Assembly: GCF_039541235.1 (NCBI RefSeq)
Contig: NZ_BAABFV010000001.1
Span: 1,488,001-1,552,000, forward strand
Reading direction: 5' to 3'
DNA from: Kangiella marina
GTDB taxonomy: Bacteria > Pseudomonadota > Gammaproteobacteria > Enterobacterales > Kangiellaceae
Length of the DNA: 64,000 nucleotides
Shown: piece after piece, positions 61,300 through 64,000 of the stretch
Layout of the letters: the number at the start of each line of letters is the position of its first letter
How positions within the stretch are numbered: the first letter of the stretch is position 1
The notes under the pieces: model-generated
Told to the model about the DNA's origin: nothing
Database searches by the model: none
The model's input: only the letters and a program-made list of their open reading frames with translations
Program-made: the position numbers and the translations under genes

Positions 61300-62628
61300 A
61301 TGGCCGACGATTTGCCAATTTCGATAGCTGAGCGTCGATTAGATAATGTGCCGAACTATCCAGACCGTCATGAGCCGGTAGGGTTTATGTTGCGACTGAT
61401 AAAAGCACTGCATACTTACGGCGTACCGAGCTATGAACTTGAGCGACTGATGACCAATGTGGCGGATCAGTTGGGCTATGGCTTACAAGCCACGGTGGTG
61501 CCAACAAGTATTACCATGACCTTTATTCAAGACGAAGATAAGCCACGAACCTATGTCATCCGTTCAAACTCTGGCGAAGTTAACGTCGATAAATTAAGCC
61601 GCACGATTGATGTCGCTTATGATGTGATTAACGGTGAAATTACGACTGAGCAGGGCGCACGTGAGTTGACGGAAATTACCCACTCAGCACCGTTACACAG
61701 CAAGGGCTGGCTGATACTCTGCTTTATGTTGGTCTCGACGGCGATTTGCCGAATTTTTGGTGGTGGCGTGCCTGAGATTATCACGGCATCAGTAACCGGC
61801 TTAATCGTTGGTGTGTTTGTTAATGTTGGCGGTTTACGGTCTGAAACCGTGTCTAACTTGATGCCAGCCTTGTCGGCATTTTTGGCGACACTAATATCCT
61901 TCGGCTTTAACTACTGGGTGGGTTTAAGTTCAACATACATTCCCGTAGTTTCTGGAATTATCGTGCTGGTTCCGGGCATGATGCTGACCATCGCCATGGC
62001 GGAATTAGCGACTCAAAATCTAGTTTCCGGCACAGCGCGTTTGCTGGGTTCGGTGGTGATTTTTATTCAGATGATTTTTGGCGTGGCGATTGGTTCGCAA
62101 GTGGCGGCAATCTTTTTTGGCCAAGCTTCAATTACCACATCGATTGACCACCAGTTACCGCAGTGGACGGTTTGGATCGCTATTGTTGCCAGTTCATGGG
62201 CATTAATGATGCTGTTCCAAACTCGAAGCAAGCATTTACCCTGGATTGTGGTCACGACGGCGTCATCGTTTTTCGTCTCACGCTGGGCAGGCGCAGAGTT
62301 AGGCGCGGCGACGGGAGCTTTTTTCGGGGCACTGACGGTGGGTGTGTTTGCGAACTTGGCCTATCGAATTAAGCAGGTGCCGACTGCCGCAGTGATGATG
62401 CCTGGCTTCATTATTTTGGTTCCCGGCAGTGTCGGTTTTAGGAGTCTGACTGAGATCTTGGATCACAATATTATTGGGGGGCTTGAGTCAGCCTTTAACA
62501 TGATTATTGTCGGTATATCATTAATAACGGGACTTCTGGTGTCGTCGATAGCGACCTTACCCAAACCTAAGATTAAGACGGAAAGAGTGGAAGTAAAGTC
62601 AGAACCACCAAGAGACGATAAAGCATGA
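61300..62628 (+). CDS. ThrE-family threonine/serine exporter
   Basis: A 442 aa membrane protein with a cytoplasmic N-terminal part (SYELERLMTNVADQLG, VPTSITMTF) and around ten transmembrane segments in two halves joined as a single chain, as in the fused ThrE (DUF1212 plus DUF3815) proteins. It should export threonine or serine. The start overlaps no neighbour; its stop overlaps the following nuclease gene by 4 bases. Confidence 0.88.
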   Translation: MADDLPISIAERRLDNVPNYPDRHEPVGFMLRLIKALHTYGVPSYELERLMTNVADQLGYGLQATVVPTSITMTFIQDEDKPRTYVIRSNSGEVNVDKLSRTIDVAYDVINGEITTEQGARELTEITHSAPLHSKGWLILCFMLVSTAICRIFGGGVPEIITASVTGLIVGVFVNVGGLRSETVSNLMPALSAFLATLISFGFNYWVGLSSTYIPVVSGIIVLVPGMMLTIAMAELATQNLVSGTARLLGSVVIFIQMIFGVAIGSQVAAIFFGQASITTSIDHQLPQWTVWIAIVASSWALMMLFQTRSKHLPWIVVTTASSFFVSRWAGAELGAATGAFFGALTVGVFANLAYRIKQVPTAAVMMPGFIILVPGSVGFRSLTEILDHNIIGGLESAFNMIIVGISLITGLLVSSIATLPKPKIKTERVEVKSEPPRDDKA

Positions 62629-63104
62629 AGCGCCTATTAGCTTTTAGTTTGCTGTTATTATTCAGTGTTGCCTGCTCTCCGGCCGATCAGCAAGGCTATC
62701 GTTTGGTTTATGTTCAAGATGGGGATAGTGCCGTATTATGTTGTGAGAAGGGCAAAAAGTTTACCGTAAGGTTGCTTGATATTGATGCTCCTGAAAAGAA
62801 CCAGCCTTACGCTGAGCAGTCAAAAGCCATGCTCAAACAGTTCTTAGAAGACGAGCAGTTGTATTTAGTCGGCAGTCAATACGATCGTTATGGACGCCGT
62901 TTAGCCGTTATTGAAGTTAACGGAGTTAGTATCAATGATAAGATGGTAGAACGTGGTGCGGCTTGGGTCTGGAAGTACAGCAAAAGCCGACGTATGAAAG
63001 CGTTGCAAGAAGAAGCCAAGGAAGCGCGCGAAGGTTTGTGGGCTTTACCGGAGTCGCAGCGACAGAATCCGTGGGAGTGGCGACAGTCACACCCGAGGAA
63101 ATAA
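62625..63104 (+). CDS. Thermonuclease (SNase-like) lipoprotein
   Basis: A 159 aa lipoprotein with lipobox FSVAC (Cys17). The staphylococcal nuclease-like fold is recognisable from VQDGDSAVL, VRLLDIDAPE (catalytic Arg and Glu) and DRYGRRLA (second catalytic Arg), followed by the C-terminal AREGLWALPE. Substrates are probably single- or double-stranded DNA or RNA in the periplasm. It overlaps the exporter gene by 4 bases (ATGA). Confidence 0.9.
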   Translation: MKRLLAFSLLLLFSVACSPADQQGYRLVYVQDGDSAVLCCEKGKKFTVRLLDIDAPEKNQPYAEQSKAMLKQFLEDEQLYLVGSQYDRYGRRLAVIEVNGVSINDKMVERGAAWVWKYSKSRRMKALQEEAKEAREGLWALPESQRQNPWEWRQSHPRK

Positions 63105-63135
63105 GTTATCGGGTTACAAGGGTTTGGAGTCAGTT

Positions 63136-64000
63136 ATGTCGAGTGAAATGATCGAGCGAGTGGCATTAGTCGGCGGAACTCATGGTAATGAGTTGACCGG
63201 AATTTATTTACTCAACAAGTATCGGCAGTACCCGAAACTGATCGAGAATAATAGTTTTAAGCTGGAGCTTTTTGAGGCTAACCACAAAGCATTTTTGGTT
63301 AACCGACGTTATATCGATCGGGATCTTAATCGTAGCTTCAAGCTTGCAGATCTCAATGATGACTCCTTGTTTGGTCATGAAAATGAGTTGGCAAAACGGA
63401 TTAACCAAAAGCTTGGACCGAAAGGCGACAGTCGTACGGATATGATTATTGATTTACATACTTCTACGGCTCCGATGGGGGTTAACCTGGTGTTAACCAA
63501 AACCGATACCTTTCACTTAATGCTGGCAGATTATGTTCAACAGCGCATGGAGGATGTTTCGGTAACTCTTGAGGCGATGCCTGATCATCACTTTTTGATG
63601 TCCGTTGCGCCACAGCATGTTTTGGTAGAAGTCGGAGCGACAGCACAAGGACAGTTACGCCAAGATGTATTCGATAAGACAGAAGAAACCGTCCAGTTAA
63701 TTTTTAAGTTCCTCAATCAATACAATAAGCATCAATTGCCACAGCCGTCTGAATCTATAGATGTTTTTGAATATTTTGACGTCATGTTTTTACCGACGGA
63801 TATCAATGGCGATATTGCAGGCATGATCCATCATGGCATTCAAGATAGAGATTTTTCGCTATTGAGAACCGGTGAACCAATGTTTACTTTGCTGAACGGC
63901 GATGAAGTAATTTATGACGGCGAAGACTGTTATATGAGCTTTATCAACGAAGCCGCTTACTACGACGAAAAGAAAGCCTTCGCCATGTCGAGGAAGAAGG
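63136..64000 (+). CDS. Aspartoacylase (AspA/AstE family), partial
   Basis: An open frame of 288 codons with no stop before the window edge, missing only the C-terminus. The zinc motif GGTHGNELTG near residue 13 (H and E), the RRYIDRDLNRSF motif near residue 60 and the DLHTSTAPMG motif near residue 110 identify the aspartoacylase/succinylglutamate-desuccinylase family, with best match to N-acetyl-aspartate deacetylase-type proteins. It starts ATG at 63136, 31 bases after the nuclease gene. Confidence 0.88.
   Translation, partial: MSSEMIERVALVGGTHGNELTGIYLLNKYRQYPKLIENNSFKLELFEANHKAFLVNRRYIDRDLNRSFKLADLNDDSLFGHENELAKRINQKLGPKGDSRTDMIIDLHTSTAPMGVNLVLTKTDTFHLMLADYVQQRMEDVSVTLEAMPDHHFLMSVAPQHVLVEVGATAQGQLRQDVFDKTEETVQLIFKFLNQYNKHQLPQPSESIDVFEYFDVMFLPTDINGDIAGMIHHGIQDRDFSLLRTGEPMFTLLNGDEVIYDGEDCYMSFINEAAYYDEKKAFAMSRKK

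Overview
The window is one stretch of a Gram-negative chromosome, most probably a marine gammaproteobacterium. The evidence is the lipoprotein signals, TonB receptor, LPS heptose phosphatase, glyQ-glyS pair, T6SS and cytochrome c5 proteins. Gene content and moderate GC are compatible with a Kangiella-like organism, but I cannot prove the genus from sequence alone. Coding density is high and I see no rRNA, tRNA, CRISPR array, prophage or intact transposase.

Region 1 (1-15723) is the right-hand part of a type VI secretion locus: tssC, tagJ, an OmpA-type lipoprotein, tssE, tssF, tssG, tssH/clpV, hcp and vgrG, all on the + strand. TssA, TssB and the membrane-complex genes (TssJKLM) are not here and presumably lie upstream. 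Downstream of vgrG is a tightly packed cargo module: a DUF4123 chaperone, a PAAR tip protein, two paralogous small proteins of unknown function (one cytosolic, one with an export signal), a DUF2931 lipoprotein and a DUF2235 phospholipase of the Tle1 type. This reads as an antibacterial effector with chaperone, tip and candidate immunity proteins.

Region 2 (15720-21569, - strand) runs from a CDP-glycerol glycerophosphotransferase-like gene through a TagD-like cytidylyltransferase, a WaaE-like glycosyltransferase and oligopeptidase A (prlC) to an FGGY kinase, suggesting glycerol-phosphate decoration of a surface glycan. Region 3 (21763-43085) is mostly housekeeping: glutathione reductase, a TraB/GumN lipoprotein, an ATP-grasp enzyme, two c-di-GMP proteins, gamma carbonic anhydrase, a DUF481 barrel, the glyQ-glyS-gmhB operon, tag, a DJ-1 family protein, tusA, dps, and a large secreted beta-propeller/amidohydrolase.

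Region 4 (43453-49500) is the accessory, mobile-looking part. Two attC-like sites define small gene cassettes (an ankyrin-repeat protein and an RraB-like protein) with no integrase in the window. A third cassette-like ORF ends inside a REP-like sequence that recurs as a tandem pair at 48952-49080. A secreted HExxH protein and a DEAD-box helicase lie between.

Region 5 (49503-64000) holds a PKD-repeat lipoprotein, small redox and membrane proteins, two cytochrome c5-type proteins, rarD, a His-rich TonB receptor (zinc-type) with a DUF2946-like partner, a ThrE-type exporter, a lipoprotein nuclease, and a partial aspartoacylase running off the right edge.
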